The position numbers and the translations under genes are program-made. Below are positions 8,938 to 18,174 of a stretch of 64,000 bases of DNA, piece by piece. Positions within the stretch are counted from its first letter, which is position 1, and the number at the start of each line of letters is the position of its first letter. The notes under the pieces were generated by a model that worked only from the letters and a program-made list of their open reading frames with translations, did no database searches and was not told where the DNA came from. Origin of the DNA: Brevibacterium sp. CCUG 69071 (lineage in GTDB: Bacteria; Actinomycetota; Actinomycetes; Actinomycetales; Brevibacteriaceae); assembly GCF_021023135.1 (NCBI RefSeq), contig NZ_PGFV01000002.1:434001-498000 (forward strand). Direction: 5' to 3'.

Positions 8938-9999
8938 TCACAGCTTCCGCAGCTGGACCTTGCGGATTGTGTGATCCGCAGACTTGTGGAGCACGAGGTC
9001 CGCGCGACCCCGGCTGGGTTGGACGTTCTCCCGCAGGTTCGGGAAGTTGATCGAGTCCCAGATCTCCGTGGACAGGGTCACCGCCTCCTCGTCGCTGAGC
9101 TTCGAATACCGGTGGAAGTACGAGTCGGGGTCCTGGAAGGCCCCTTCTTTGAGTTTGAGGAAGCGGGAGATGTACCACTCGCGGATGTCCTTCGACCTCG
9201 CATCGACATAGACGGAGAAGTCGAAGTAGTCGCTGATCGACAGCCCCAGGGTGCCGTCGCTGCGCGGTCGGGCGGGCTGGAGGACGTTGAGCCCTTCGAC
9301 GATGAGGACATCGGGGGACCGGACGACCACCTCGGCGCCGGGCACGATGTCATAGGTGTGGTGGGAGTACACGGGGGCGCGCACCTCGGGGGCACCGGCC
9401 TTGATCGCGGAGATGAACTTCAGCAGCTTCCGCCGATCGTAGGATTCGGGGAATCCCTTCCGCCCGACGAGGCGGCGCCGTTCGAGTTCGGCATTGGGGT
9501 AGAGGAAGCCGTCGGTGGTGATCAGCTCGACCCGCGGGGTATCGGGCCAGCGGGCGAGGAGCTCGCGGAGCACTCGCGCGGTCGTCGATTTGCCCACGGC
9601 CACGGACCCGGCCACACCGATGACGAAGGGCGTGCGCTTGGCCTCCTGCGGTTCGAGCCCACGTTCGTGGAGGGGGGAGAAGAACTCCCGGGTCAGGTCG
9701 TGCTTGGCCCGGCGGGCGGAGACGTAGAGGTTGAGCAGGCGGGACAGGGGCAGGTACACCTGGGCCACCTCGTCGAGGTTGATCCGGTCGCCGAGACCGC
9801 GCAGACGTTCGATATCGCGCTGCTTCAGCGGCAGGGGAGTGGCCTGGGCGAGCGTTCCCCAGACCTCACGATCGAACTCCCAGAACGGGGAGGTCGGTTC
9901 GGACTCGGCGCGACGTCCGGTGTTGAGTCCGGCGAGGCGGCGCGCACGATCAAGTTGGGGGTCGACATGACTCATGGGCTCAATTGTGTCATGCGTCAT
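8938..9999 (-). CDS. coaA: Type I pantothenate kinase
   Basis: Phosphorylates pantothenate with ATP, the first and usually rate-limiting step of coenzyme A synthesis. The P-loop [12 protein letters not shown] (about residues 128-139) and the following segments ([27 protein letters not shown]) are diagnostic. The 353-residue product is about 40 residues longer than the mycobacterial enzyme; the extra length is N-terminal and variable. An in-frame ATG at 9975 (MSHVDPQ) is an alternative start; neither has a clear ribosome binding site. The gene is divergent from glmS across about 190 bp. Confidence 0.94.
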   Translation of the reverse strand: MTHDTIEPMSHVDPQLDRARRLAGLNTGRRAESEPTSPFWEFDREVWGTLAQATPLPLKQRDIERLRGLGDRINLDEVAQVYLPLSRLLNLYVSARRAKHDLTREFFSPLHERGLEPQEAKRTPFVIGVAGSVAVGKSTTARVLRELLARWPDTPRVELITTDGFLYPNAELERRRLVGRKGFPESYDRRKLLKFISAIKAGAPEVRAPVYSHHTYDIVPGAEVVVRSPDVLIVEGLNVLQPARPRSDGTLGLSISDYFDFSVYVDARSKDIREWYISRFLKLKEGAFQDPDSYFHRYSKLSDEEAVTLSTEIWDSINFPNLRENVQPSRGRADLVLHKSADHTIRKVQLRKL

Positions 10000-10174
10000 G
10001 GTCCCGGATTCGCCGAGGTGGGGCCGGGCAGTGGGCGGATGTCGAGCCGGTGACCCGCCGAGGTGGTGCCTCGGGCGCGTACGGGTGGGCCCGCGGGCGC
10101 GCGCTCGCGCGTGGCTTCGGTCACGGTGGGACTACCGCGGTCGTGGCGATGCGGTCGGAATTGACTCGATTGCG

Positions 10175-10187
10175 TAGAATTCGACTC
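10175..10187 (+). promoter_or_regulatory. glmS leaderless-type -10 element
   Basis: TAGAAT (10175-10180) lies 7 nt before the glmS ATG and no Shine-Dalgarno sequence intervenes, so transcription should start at or beside the A of the ATG. I see no clear -35 and no glmS ribozyme. Confidence 0.5.
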
Positions 10188-12062
10188 ATGTGTGGAATCG
10201 TTGGCTATGTATCCAAGGCACCCGTCGCCGGTGCCGATCACACGGCGCTCGACGTCGTGCTCGGCGGGCTCAAGAGGCTCGAATATCGCGGCTATGACTC
10301 GGCCGGGGTCGCGCTCGTCACCGATGACGGTGAACTCTCCTCGGCGAAGAAAGCCGGAAAGTTCTCGGCCCTGACCGAGGAGATCGAGGCGAACCCGCTG
10401 CCCGCCGCGCAGACCGGCATCGGCCACACCCGGTGGGCCACCCACGGCGGACCCACCGACGTCAATGCGCACCCGCACCTGGCCGACGGCGGCAGGCTGG
10501 CGCTGATCCACAACGGCATCATCGAGAACTTCGCGCACCTGAAGAAGGACCTCGTCGCCGAGGGCGTCGAATTCCTCTCCGAAACCGACACCGAGGTGGC
10601 CGCCGCCCAGCTGGCCAAGAACTACCGGGCCACCGGTGACCTGACCGCGGCGATGCGCGCCACCGCCGCCCAGCTCGAAGGCGCCTTCACCCTGCTCGCC
10701 GTCCACGCCGACGCTCCCGGACAGGTTGTGGCCGCACGCCGCAACTCCCCGCTGGTCATCGGCCTCGGCGAGGGCGAGAACTTCCTCGGCTCCGACGTCG
10801 CCGCCTTCATCGACTACACTCGCACCGCCGTCGAAATCGGTCAGGACGAAGTCGTCACCATCACCCCCGATTCCGTGGTCATCACGGATCTCGAGGGCAC
10901 TGAGGTCGAGGGCGAGAGGTTCGAGGTCGATTGGGACACCGCCGCCGCGGAGAAGGGCGGCTTCGCCTCCTTCATGGACAAGGAGATCCACGACCAGCCG
11001 CAGGCCGTCGCCGACACCCTGCTCGGCCGCCTCGACACCGAGGGCCGACTGACCCTTGACGAGATGCACATCGACGAGGCCGTGCTCAAGTCCATCGACA
11101 AGATCGTCGTCATCGCCTGCGGCACCGCCGCCTACGCCGGTCAGGTCGCGAAGTACGCGATCGAGCACTGGTGCCGGATCCCCACCGAGGTCGAACTCGC
11201 CCACGAGTTCCGCTATCGGGATCCGGTCGTGAACGAGAAGACCCTCGTCGTCGCGATCTCCCAGTCGGGGGAGACCATGGACACGATCATGGCCGTGCGT
11301 CACGCCCGCCAGCAGGGGGCGAAGGTCATCGCCATCTGCAACACCTTCGGTTCGACGATTCCCCGCGAATCCGATGCCGCCCTCTACACCCACGCCGGTC
11401 CGGAGATCGCCGTGGCCTCGACCAAGGCGTTCCTGTCCCAGGTCGTCGCCTGCTATCTCCTCGGGCTCTACCTCGCGCAGCTGCGCGGGAACAAGTTCCG
11501 TGACGAGATCGGCGTGATCCTCTCCGAGCTCCAGTCGATTCCGGAGAAGATCCAGCGCGTCCTCGACGAAGGCAAGGAGCAGGTCCTGGCTCTGGCCCGC
11601 CGCAGCCAGGACGTCGACTCGGTGCTGTTCCTCGGCCGCCACGTCGGCTACCCGGTGGCGATGGAGGGTGCGCTCAAGCTCAAGGAGCTCGCCTACATCC
11701 ACGCCGAGGGCTTCGCCGCCGGTGAACTCAAGCACGGTCCGATCGCGCTCATCGACGACGGCCAGCTCGTCATCATCGTCGTGCCCTCCAAGCGCGGCCG
11801 TGATTCCCTGCACGCCAAGGTCATCTCCAACATCCAGGAGGTCCGGGCCCGCGGTGCGAACACCGTGGTCATCGCCGAGGAGGGGGATGAGGAAGTCCGC
11901 GAGTTCGCCTCGGAGGTCATCTACGTTCCCGAGACCACGACGCTCATGGCGCCGCTGTTGACGACGGTTCCGCTGCAGATCTTCGCCATGGAACTCGCCA
12001 CGGCCAAAGGCCTCGACGTCGATCAGCCGCGCAACCTCGCGAAGTCCGTCACCGTCGAGTAG
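10188..12062 (+). CDS. glmS: Glutamine--fructose-6-phosphate aminotransferase (isomerizing)
   Basis: Makes glucosamine 6-phosphate from fructose 6-phosphate and glutamine, committing carbon to amino-sugar and peptidoglycan synthesis. The 624-residue protein starts MCGIVGYV, which exposes the catalytic N-terminal Cys after Met removal; this fixes the start at 10188 although the frame is open further upstream. The N-terminal half is the class II glutamine amidotransferase domain (HTRWATHG, HNGIIEN). Two SIS sugar-isomerase domains follow (VIACGTAAYAG, ISQSGETMDT) and the C-terminus DQPRNLAKSVTVE is canonical. acpS begins 8 nt after the stop and is probably co-transcribed. Confidence 0.97.
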   Translation: MCGIVGYVSKAPVAGADHTALDVVLGGLKRLEYRGYDSAGVALVTDDGELSSAKKAGKFSALTEEIEANPLPAAQTGIGHTRWATHGGPTDVNAHPHLADGGRLALIHNGIIENFAHLKKDLVAEGVEFLSETDTEVAAAQLAKNYRATGDLTAAMRATAAQLEGAFTLLAVHADAPGQVVAARRNSPLVIGLGEGENFLGSDVAAFIDYTRTAVEIGQDEVVTITPDSVVITDLEGTEVEGERFEVDWDTAAAEKGGFASFMDKEIHDQPQAVADTLLGRLDTEGRLTLDEMHIDEAVLKSIDKIVVIACGTAAYAGQVAKYAIEHWCRIPTEVELAHEFRYRDPVVNEKTLVVAISQSGETMDTIMAVRHARQQGAKVIAICNTFGSTIPRESDAALYTHAGPEIAVASTKAFLSQVVACYLLGLYLAQLRGNKFRDEIGVILSELQSIPEKIQRVLDEGKEQVLALARRSQDVDSVLFLGRHVGYPVAMEGALKLKELAYIHAEGFAAGELKHGPIALIDDGQLVIIVVPSKRGRDSLHAKVISNIQEVRARGANTVVIAEEGDEEVREFASEVIYVPETTTLMAPLLTTVPLQIFAMELATAKGLDVDQPRNLAKSVTVE

Positions 12063-12070
12063 GGGTCGCA

Positions 12071-12511
12071 ATGGCCATTCTGGGGATCGGCACCGACATC
12101 GCCGATGTGCCGCGCTTCGCCGAGCACATCGAGCGGGTGCCGGAACTCCTCGACCGTCTGCTCACCCCTGCCGAGCAGCTCAAACGCAACGGGAAGCGCC
12201 GTACGGACGCCTCCTTGGCGGCGCGGTTCTCCGCCAAGGAGGCGCTGAAGAAGGCGATCGGCTTCCCCGGCTGGCTGCCCTGGCAGTCCGCCGAGGTGGT
12301 TCCCGCTCGATCGGGTGCGCCGAGCTTCCGGCTGCGTGGGCTCGTGCTCGAGCATTTCCACCGCATCGGGGGGACCAACATCCACCTCTCGATCACCCAT
12401 GATGCGAACCTGACGATGACCTTCGTCATCGTCGAAGGCGAAGGCCCGTCGCTGAGCCCCGGGGTCGAGGGCGATACGGAGCACTTCGGGCACACGCTCT
12501 ACCCGAGGTGA
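12071..12511 (+). CDS. acpS: Holo-[acyl-carrier-protein] synthase
   Basis: Transfers 4'-phosphopantetheine from CoA to the serine of acyl carrier protein. The two Mg/CoA-binding signatures are present: GIGTDIADVPRF near the N-terminus and RFSAKEALKKAIG around residues 52-64. At 146 residues it carries a slightly long C-terminal tail. It lies 8 nt downstream of glmS, the standard actinobacterial order glmS-acpS-nnr-alr, here interrupted by one M20 peptidase-family gene. Confidence 0.93.
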   Translation: MAILGIGTDIADVPRFAEHIERVPELLDRLLTPAEQLKRNGKRRTDASLAARFSAKEALKKAIGFPGWLPWQSAEVVPARSGAPSFRLRGLVLEHFHRIGGTNIHLSITHDANLTMTFVIVEGEGPSLSPGVEGDTEHFGHTLYPR

Positions 12512-12581
12512 AAGCCGAATCCAGGGCGCCGCGGGAGGTCCCGGTGTCCGGACCCGGGCACCACCTCGGCGAGGTCGGTCT

Positions 12582-12593
12582 TAGACTCTGACC
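12582..12593 (+). promoter_or_regulatory. Leaderless-type -10 element of the M20 amidohydrolase gene
   Basis: TAGACT (12582-12587), six bases, then ATG at 12594, with no ribosome binding site. One copy of the recurrent 11-mer lies just upstream at 12561-12571. Confidence 0.45.
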
Positions 12594-13925
12594 ATGAGCT
12601 CTCTTTCCACGACCGGCACGACTGACGCCACCGACACGACCGACACTGACACGGCCGCCACCGACACTGCCGCGACCGCAGCCACCGCCACATCGCCGGG
12701 TATCCACCTGCCGACCGCCGAGGACGCCGCGGACATCGCCCCCGGACTGGTCACCCTGCGCCGTACCCTGCATGAGAACGTCGAGGTCGGCCTCGACCTG
12801 CCGACCACGCAGAAGCTCGTCCTCGAGGCCATCGAAGGACTCGACATCGAGGTGACGAAGGGCAACGGACTCTCCTCTCTCACCGTCGTCCTCCGCGGGG
12901 GTCAGCGTGCCGAAGACTCGTCCGGGGTCGTACCCGCCGTGTTGCTGCGTGGGGACATGGACGGACTGCCCGTCACCGAGGCGACCGGCTTCGACTTCGC
13001 GGCCACCTCGGGACGGATGCACGCCTGCGGCCACGACCTGCACACGGCCGGTCTGGTCGGAGCGCTTAAGCTCCTCCACCGTGACCGGGACTCCCTTCCC
13101 GGGGACGTGGTGTTCATGTTCCAGCCCGGCGAAGAAGGCTACGACGGGGCCGGGAAGATGATCGCCGAGGGCATCCTCGACGCCGCCGGACCCCGGGTCA
13201 AGGCAGCCTACGGTCTCCATGTCTCCGCCGATCAGGACCTCGGCGTGGCCACCAGCCGCAGGGGCTCCTATATGGCCGCCTTCGCCAAGATGACCATCAT
13301 CGTCCGCGGCAAGGGCACTCACGCCTCCCGCCCGGCCACCGGGCGGGACCCGATCCAGGTCGGTGCCATGCTCGTCGGGCAGCTGCAGGAGTATGTGACC
13401 AGGCGATTCGACATCTTCGACCCGCTGGTCATCACCGTCGGTCAGTTCAACGGCGGCACCGCCTCGAACGTCATCCCCGACTTCGCAGAGCTGGTCGTCT
13501 CGGTCCGCACCTTCTCCGAGACCGTCACCGCCCGCGCCGAGGCGGAATTGCCGCAGTTGGTCACAGAACTCGTCGCCGCGCACGGGCTCGACGCCGAGGT
13601 CGACTATGAGGCCATCCTGCCGCCGACGATCAACGACGCCGCGGAGGCGGACTTCTTCCTCGACACCTTCGCCGAGCTCTTCGGTCCCGAACGTGCACAG
13701 GTGCGACCCAACCCGCTGCCCGGCTCCGAAGACTTCTCCCGAGTCCTTGACGAGGTGCCCGGCGCCTACGGCCACTTCGGTGTGGCCCTGCCCAATCTGC
13801 CCGTCGAGGAACGCGAAGCCAACCATTCCCCGCGCGCCCGCCACAGCGACGAAGGCCTGGCCGACCATGCCCTCTTCCTCGCCCATCTCGCCGGACGCAA
13901 GCTCGCACAGCTGGCCGAACAGTAG
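12594..13925 (+). CDS. M20 family amidohydrolase (aminoacylase/hippurate hydrolase type)
   Basis: A 443-residue cytosolic metallo-amidohydrolase that should remove acyl groups from amino acids or cleave related amides; the substrate is not predictable. Metal-site motifs are intact: LRGDMDGLPV (118-127), HACGHDLH (143-150) and GEEGYDGAG (179-187). The lid/dimerisation domain lies around 205-325, including KGTHASRP. The first 34 residues are a Thr/Asp/Ala low-complexity tract encoded by short tandem repeats and are not part of the fold. It has its own promoter-like sequence and sits between acpS and nnr, where it is not usually found. Confidence 0.85.
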   Translation: MSSLSTTGTTDATDTTDTDTAATDTAATAATATSPGIHLPTAEDAADIAPGLVTLRRTLHENVEVGLDLPTTQKLVLEAIEGLDIEVTKGNGLSSLTVVLRGGQRAEDSSGVVPAVLLRGDMDGLPVTEATGFDFAATSGRMHACGHDLHTAGLVGALKLLHRDRDSLPGDVVFMFQPGEEGYDGAGKMIAEGILDAAGPRVKAAYGLHVSADQDLGVATSRRGSYMAAFAKMTIIVRGKGTHASRPATGRDPIQVGAMLVGQLQEYVTRRFDIFDPLVITVGQFNGGTASNVIPDFAELVVSVRTFSETVTARAEAELPQLVTELVAAHGLDAEVDYEAILPPTINDAAEADFFLDTFAELFGPERAQVRPNPLPGSEDFSRVLDEVPGAYGHFGVALPNLPVEEREANHSPRARHSDEGLADHALFLAHLAGRKLAQLAEQ

Positions 13926-13976
13926 GCCGGCAGGGTTGAGCCGGTGTGAGTGACGAGCAGTGAGAAGGACCAGCCG

Positions 13977-15602
13977 ATGACAGTATTCGCCTACCCCAGC
14001 ACCATCATCCGTGATGCCGAAGGCCCCCTCCTTGAGCAGGGCATCCCGCTCATGGCCCGTGCGGCTCGAGCGCTCGCGAACGTCTGCCTCGAGCAGCTTC
14101 GCCACAGGCGCGGGCTCATCACCGGGGCCAGGGTGTGCGTGCTCGCCGGTCCCGGCAACAACGCCGGGGGCGCTCTCTTCGCCGCCGCCGCGCTGCGACG
14201 ACGCGGGGTGCGGGTCACCGTCGTCACCCTGTTCGACCGCACCCACGACGACGGACTTGCCGCGGCACGCAGAGCCGGCGCCGAGGTGATCGACCACACC
14301 GCAGATGCCCCTTCCGTCCGTGCCGAGATCCTCCGCGAACTGGCTCGTGCCGATCTCGTCCTCGACGGGATTCTGGGCACCGGAGGTCGGCGCGGACTGC
14401 CCGACCACCTCGCCGCCCTGATCCGCGAATGGCGTGAGGCCGAGACAGTGTCGGAGTCCCAGCCCGGGGCCGAGACAGTGGCCCAGACCCGGGCCGAATC
14501 GCGGGCCCTCGTCATCTCCGTCGACACCCCCTCCGATCTCGACCCGGAACCCGAAGGAGCGGACCGGCGAATCCACGCCGATCACACCGTGACCTTCGGC
14601 GGCCTCAAGGCCGAACTCATCGATCCGCGGGTCGCCGAGTTCACCGGTTCGATCCATGTCATCGACATCGGCCTCGACCTCGACCCGGACCTCGCCGCCG
14701 CGGAGGTGCTCGACGTCGCTGATCTCCGGGCCGAATATCCCCGCCCTGAGCAGGACGGATACAAATACTCCCGCGGTGTCGCCGGGGTCCTCGCCGGCTC
14801 CGAGTACTACCCCGGGGCGGGGGTGCTCACGACCACCTCGGCGGTGAATTCCGGGGTCGGGATGGTCCGATACCTCGGTTCCGAACTGGTCGCGGAGCCG
14901 ATCATCGGCATCCACGCCGAGGTGGTCAACGCCTCGGGTCGGGTCGACTCGATCGTCATGGGCCCGGGCGACCCGGAATCCGAATACGTCCAGGCCGCCG
15001 TCGATGCCCTGGCGGAGACGACGATCCCGGTCGTTCTCGACGCCGGAGCCCTCGACATGGTCGCCCGCGTCGAATCCATGCAGGGCACCTGGCTGGCGGG
15101 GCGTCCGGTCATCCTCACCCCGCACGCCGGCGAGCTGGCCAGACTGCTCAGCCGCCTCCTCGGCGAGATCATCACCTCGACCCGAATCACCGCCGATCCC
15201 GTCGGCTGGGCGCGGGAGGCGGCCCGGGTGACCGGAATGATCGTGCTCCTCAAAGGCCACCGTACGGTGATCGCCGCCCCCGACGGCTACTGCGTCCTCC
15301 CCGCACCCGGTCCGGCGAGCCTCGCCACCGCCGGGTCCGGGGATGTGCTCGCCGGCATCCTCGGGGGACTCGCGGCCGTCATCGGTGCGCAGGGACGGCA
15401 GTCCGCCGACGAACAGGTCCTTTCGGCCAGGGACTGGGCGCACATCGCGGGACTGGGTGTGCTCATCCACAACTGCGCAGGGCGCCGGGCGATCAACGCC
15501 GGGCAGCTCGCCGATGCCGTCGCCGAGGTGGTCACCGAGCTCATCCACGGAGGTGACCGGCGCGACCGGCCGGGACCCGCGAACGGTATTCTGGACCGGT
15601 GA
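13977..15602 (+). CDS. nnr: Bifunctional NAD(P)H-hydrate repair enzyme (epimerase + dehydratase)
   Basis: Repairs hydrated NAD(P)H: the N-terminal domain (about 1-220) epimerises NAD(P)HX and the C-terminal domain (about 240-541) dehydrates the S form using ADP or ATP. The dehydratase half is convincing (TPHAGELARLLS, LLKGHRTVIAAPDG, GSGDVLAGILGG). In the epimerase half the usual GxGNNGGDG loop reads GPGNNAGGALFAA, lacking the Asp. A Glu/Ser/Gln-rich insertion lies around residues 156-176. The start at 13977 is chosen for its GAAGGAC ribosome binding site; an ATG-less extension to 13950 is possible. It overlaps alr by 4 nt. Confidence 0.9.
   Translation: MTVFAYPSTIIRDAEGPLLEQGIPLMARAARALANVCLEQLRHRRGLITGARVCVLAGPGNNAGGALFAAAALRRRGVRVTVVTLFDRTHDDGLAAARRAGAEVIDHTADAPSVRAEILRELARADLVLDGILGTGGRRGLPDHLAALIREWREAETVSESQPGAETVAQTRAESRALVISVDTPSDLDPEPEGADRRIHADHTVTFGGLKAELIDPRVAEFTGSIHVIDIGLDLDPDLAAAEVLDVADLRAEYPRPEQDGYKYSRGVAGVLAGSEYYPGAGVLTTTSAVNSGVGMVRYLGSELVAEPIIGIHAEVVNASGRVDSIVMGPGDPESEYVQAAVDALAETTIPVVLDAGALDMVARVESMQGTWLAGRPVILTPHAGELARLLSRLLGEIITSTRITADPVGWAREAARVTGMIVLLKGHRTVIAAPDGYCVLPAPGPASLATAGSGDVLAGILGGLAAVIGAQGRQSADEQVLSARDWAHIAGLGVLIHNCAGRRAINAGQLADAVAEVVTELIHGGDRRDRPGPANGILDR
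15587..15598 (+). promoter_or_regulatory. Internal leaderless-type -10 element of alr
   Basis: TATTCT (15587-15592) inside the 3' end of nnr is followed by six bases and the alr GTG. alr may therefore be transcribed separately from nnr as well as by read-through. Confidence 0.4.
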
Positions 15603-16816
15603 CATCTACCCAGACACCCGCGGCGCTCGTCCGTGCCGAGATCGACGTGGCAGCGCTGCAGGCCAATGCCGCGCTGCTGGCCGAACGTCTCGCGCCGGCC
15701 CGCCTCAAATGCGTGGTCAAAGCCAACGCCTACGGCCACGGCGTCGACATCATCGCCCCCGCGCTCTTCGCCGCCGGCCACCGCGAGTTCTGCGTGGCCA
15801 CCATCGCCGAAGCCCTCGAGCTGCGGGAGATCCTGGGGGCAGAGGCGACCATCCTCGCCTGGCTCTACGGACCCACCACTGATCTCGGCGCGGCTCTGCT
15901 GGCCGGTATCGAGCTGGGCGTCTCGACGATCGACGCCCTCGACCGGCTGCAGGCCGCGGCCGAACGCACCGGCGCCACGGCCCGCATCCACTTCAAGATC
16001 GACACCGGGCTGGGGCGTAACGGCCTCATTCCCACCGATTTCGCTCTCGCTCTCACCCGCTTGCAGGCGTTGGCGGATAAGACCGGGGACGTGAACCCGC
16101 CGCCCCTGACCGTCGTGGGCATCATGAGCCATTTCGCCGTCGCCGATGAACCCGAACGCCCGGAGACCGCCGCCCAGACTGCGGTCTTCGACACCGCCCA
16201 CCGGGAGCTCACCGCCGTTCTCGACGCTGCGGAGGGTCGCCTCGGCGAGTCTTCCGGACTCGATGTGCACATCGCGAACTCACCGGCGGCCCTGACCTTG
16301 GGACCCTGCCCCGGGACTTCTGCCAGGGTGGGGCTCTCGCTGTACGGACTCTCGCCACTCGACGATGGGGATGCGGAGACGCTCGGCCTCCGGCCGGTCA
16401 TGCGGCTGGTCTCCTCCGTCATCAATCTCAAGGACATCCCTCCAGGTCACGGGGCCTCTTACGGGCTGACGTTCACCGCCGAGGCGGATACCCGGTTCGC
16501 GCTCGTGCCCGGGGGATACGGTGACGGCATTCCCCGTTCGGCGTCGAACCGCGCCGAGGTGGCCATCCGCGGCCGCAGGCATCCCGTCGTCGGTCGGGTG
16601 GCCATGGACCAGATGATCGTCGACATCGGAGGCGCCGAGGCGGCGATCGGCGATGAAGTCGTGATCTTCGGCCCCGACGGTCCCAGCGCCGCCGAATGGG
16701 GTGCGTGGGCGGACACCATTAACTACGAGATCGTCACTCGCATCAGCGCTCGGGTCGACCGGGTCGAAGCTGGCCGGGTCGAGGTCGGTCGCGTCGGGGA
16801 CGAGGTCGGCCGATGA
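15599..16816 (+). CDS. alr: Alanine racemase
   Basis: PLP enzyme interconverting L- and D-alanine for peptidoglycan. The PLP lysine is Lys41 in VVKANAYGHG and the second catalytic residue is Tyr288 in GASYGLTFTAE; RVAMDQMIVD near the C-terminus is also family-typical. Length 405 residues, of which the last 20 or so are a Val/Gly/Arg/Glu/Asp repeat tail beyond the normal end. The GTG start overlaps the nnr stop, and the gene overlaps tsaE by 4 nt. Confidence 0.95.
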   Translation: MTSTQTPAALVRAEIDVAALQANAALLAERLAPARLKCVVKANAYGHGVDIIAPALFAAGHREFCVATIAEALELREILGAEATILAWLYGPTTDLGAALLAGIELGVSTIDALDRLQAAAERTGATARIHFKIDTGLGRNGLIPTDFALALTRLQALADKTGDVNPPPLTVVGIMSHFAVADEPERPETAAQTAVFDTAHRELTAVLDAAEGRLGESSGLDVHIANSPAALTLGPCPGTSARVGLSLYGLSPLDDGDAETLGLRPVMRLVSSVINLKDIPPGHGASYGLTFTAEADTRFALVPGGYGDGIPRSASNRAEVAIRGRRHPVVGRVAMDQMIVDIGGAEAAIGDEVVIFGPDGPSAAEWGAWADTINYEIVTRISARVDRVEAGRVEVGRVGDEVGR

Positions 16817-17436
16817 GACTCCACGTCGGATCCCTGAGACAGATGCGCACCTTCGCCGAGGCGCTCGCCGGGCATCTGCAGGCCGGTGACCTGCTCATCC
16901 TCACCGGCAACCTCGGTGCCGGGAAGACGACGTTCACCCAGTCGTTGGGTCGGGCGCTGGGCGTGGCCGGGCGGATCACCTCGCCGACTTTCATCATCGC
17001 CCGTGAGCATCCCTCTTTCAGCGGTGGACCGGCGCTCGTCCATGTCGACGCCTACCGGCTCTCCGATGCGGAGGAGCTCGGCGACCTCGATCTCGATTCG
17101 GAGCTCGAGGAGTCGATCACCGTCGTCGAATGGGGTGCCGGTTTCGCCGAACAGCTGAGCACGGACTATCTGCAGCTGACGATCACTCCGGCCTGGGCGG
17201 AGGTCGCGGTGGACTTCGCGAACGATGCAGACCTCGCGGACGATCCGGAACTCGAGGACGAACGGCGGAGCATCGACATCCTCGGTCACGGATCCGGTTG
17301 GGACGAACGGCTGGACCGATTGGGTGCGAGTCTCGCGGAGCTCTTCGAGCTCGAGGCGAACGCCGACCGGACCGGCGGCACGGACACTGGCCCAGACCCT
17401 GACAAGGACACTGACACTGACAAGGACAGAGCATGA
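16813..17436 (+). CDS. tsaE: tRNA t6A37 biosynthesis ATPase TsaE
   Basis: ATPase partner of TsaB and TsaD in forming N6-threonylcarbamoyladenosine at tRNA position 37. The P-loop GNLGAGKTTF spans residues 32-41 and ITSPTFIIARE follows; VHVDAYRLSDAEEL and VVEWG are further hallmarks. The 207-residue product exceeds the usual 150-160: the final 22 residues are an Asp/Thr/Lys low-complexity tail encoded by short GACACT-type repeats. It overlaps alr and tsaB by 4 nt each, a tightly coupled operon. Confidence 0.94.
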   Translation: MRLHVGSLRQMRTFAEALAGHLQAGDLLILTGNLGAGKTTFTQSLGRALGVAGRITSPTFIIAREHPSFSGGPALVHVDAYRLSDAEELGDLDLDSELEESITVVEWGAGFAEQLSTDYLQLTITPAWAEVAVDFANDADLADDPELEDERRSIDILGHGSGWDERLDRLGASLAELFELEANADRTGGTDTGPDPDKDTDTDKDRA

Positions 17437-18161
17437 TCATCCTCGGCATCGACACTTCGCAGTCGGCTTCGGTGGCCCTCGTCGACTCCGAATCGGGCGA
17501 GGTGCTGGCCGCCGAGCATGCCGATGACCAGCGCCGACACCTCGAGTTCATCGGCCCCGCTTTGGCATCCGTGCTCTCCGCGGGCTCGAGTCCCGAACTC
17601 GTCGTCACCGGAATCGGTCCCGGCCCCTTCACCGGACTGCGCGTCGGCATCGCCGCGGGCATCGCGGTCGGGCAGGCTCGCCGGATCCCGGTGTCTGGTC
17701 TCCTCTCCCAGGCCGCGATCGTCGAGGAGCTGCGGCGGAGGGAGACCGCGGAAGCCGCCGATCCGATCGCCACTGTTCGGGGCGCGGCCCCGGCACGGCC
17801 GGTGCTCATCGCCTGCGACGCCAGGCGCAAAGAGGTCTACTTCAGCGTCTACGAGGCGTCTGATGCATCCCTGGTCGCGGGTCCCTTCGTCGCCAAACCC
17901 GCCGAGGTCCCCACAGTGCTCGCCGACCACGGATACTCACCGACCGCCATTACCGACCGCTTCGGGCGGGGCATTCTGCTCTATCCGGACGAGCTCGGCA
18001 CCGGAATTGAGCCGGCGATTCTCGACCCCCGAGCCGAACATCTCGCCTTCGCGGCTGCCCGAGAGCTCGCGGCCGGGCGTGAACTGCCCGATCCGGTCCC
18101 CGAATACCTGCGTGAGCCCGATGCGAAGGCGAGTCCGACCCGACAGAGCTCGCTGAGATGA
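17433..18161 (+). CDS. tsaB: tRNA t6A37 biosynthesis protein TsaB
   Basis: Actin-like ASKHA protein that pairs with TsaD as the non-catalytic partner of the t6A synthase. The N-terminal MIILGIDTSQSASVALVD and the loop GIGPGPFTGLRVG (61-73) are diagnostic. Length 242 is normal. The start overlaps the tsaE stop. Its catalytic partner gene tsaD is not adjacent but 13 kb away at 31132, beyond the heme island. Confidence 0.94.
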   Translation: MIILGIDTSQSASVALVDSESGEVLAAEHADDQRRHLEFIGPALASVLSAGSSPELVVTGIGPGPFTGLRVGIAAGIAVGQARRIPVSGLLSQAAIVEELRRRETAEAADPIATVRGAAPARPVLIACDARRKEVYFSVYEASDASLVAGPFVAKPAEVPTVLADHGYSPTAITDRFGRGILLYPDELGTGIEPAILDPRAEHLAFAAARELAAGRELPDPVPEYLREPDAKASPTRQSSLR

Positions 18162-18174
18162 CCCGGACGCGCTC

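Noticed and set aside
10000..10187. glmS ribozyme
   Set aside because: The promoter appears to leave no 5' leader, and the ribozyme is not expected in actinobacteria.
9996..12071. 691-codon minus-strand open frame
   Set aside because: Antisense to glmS; composition (Asp/Gly/Val/Leu/Arg) is the usual shadow of a high-GC gene.
12426..15605. 1059-codon minus-strand open frame
   Set aside because: It lies antisense to acpS, the M20 gene and nnr, all of which have clear motifs. High GC at third positions creates such antisense frames.
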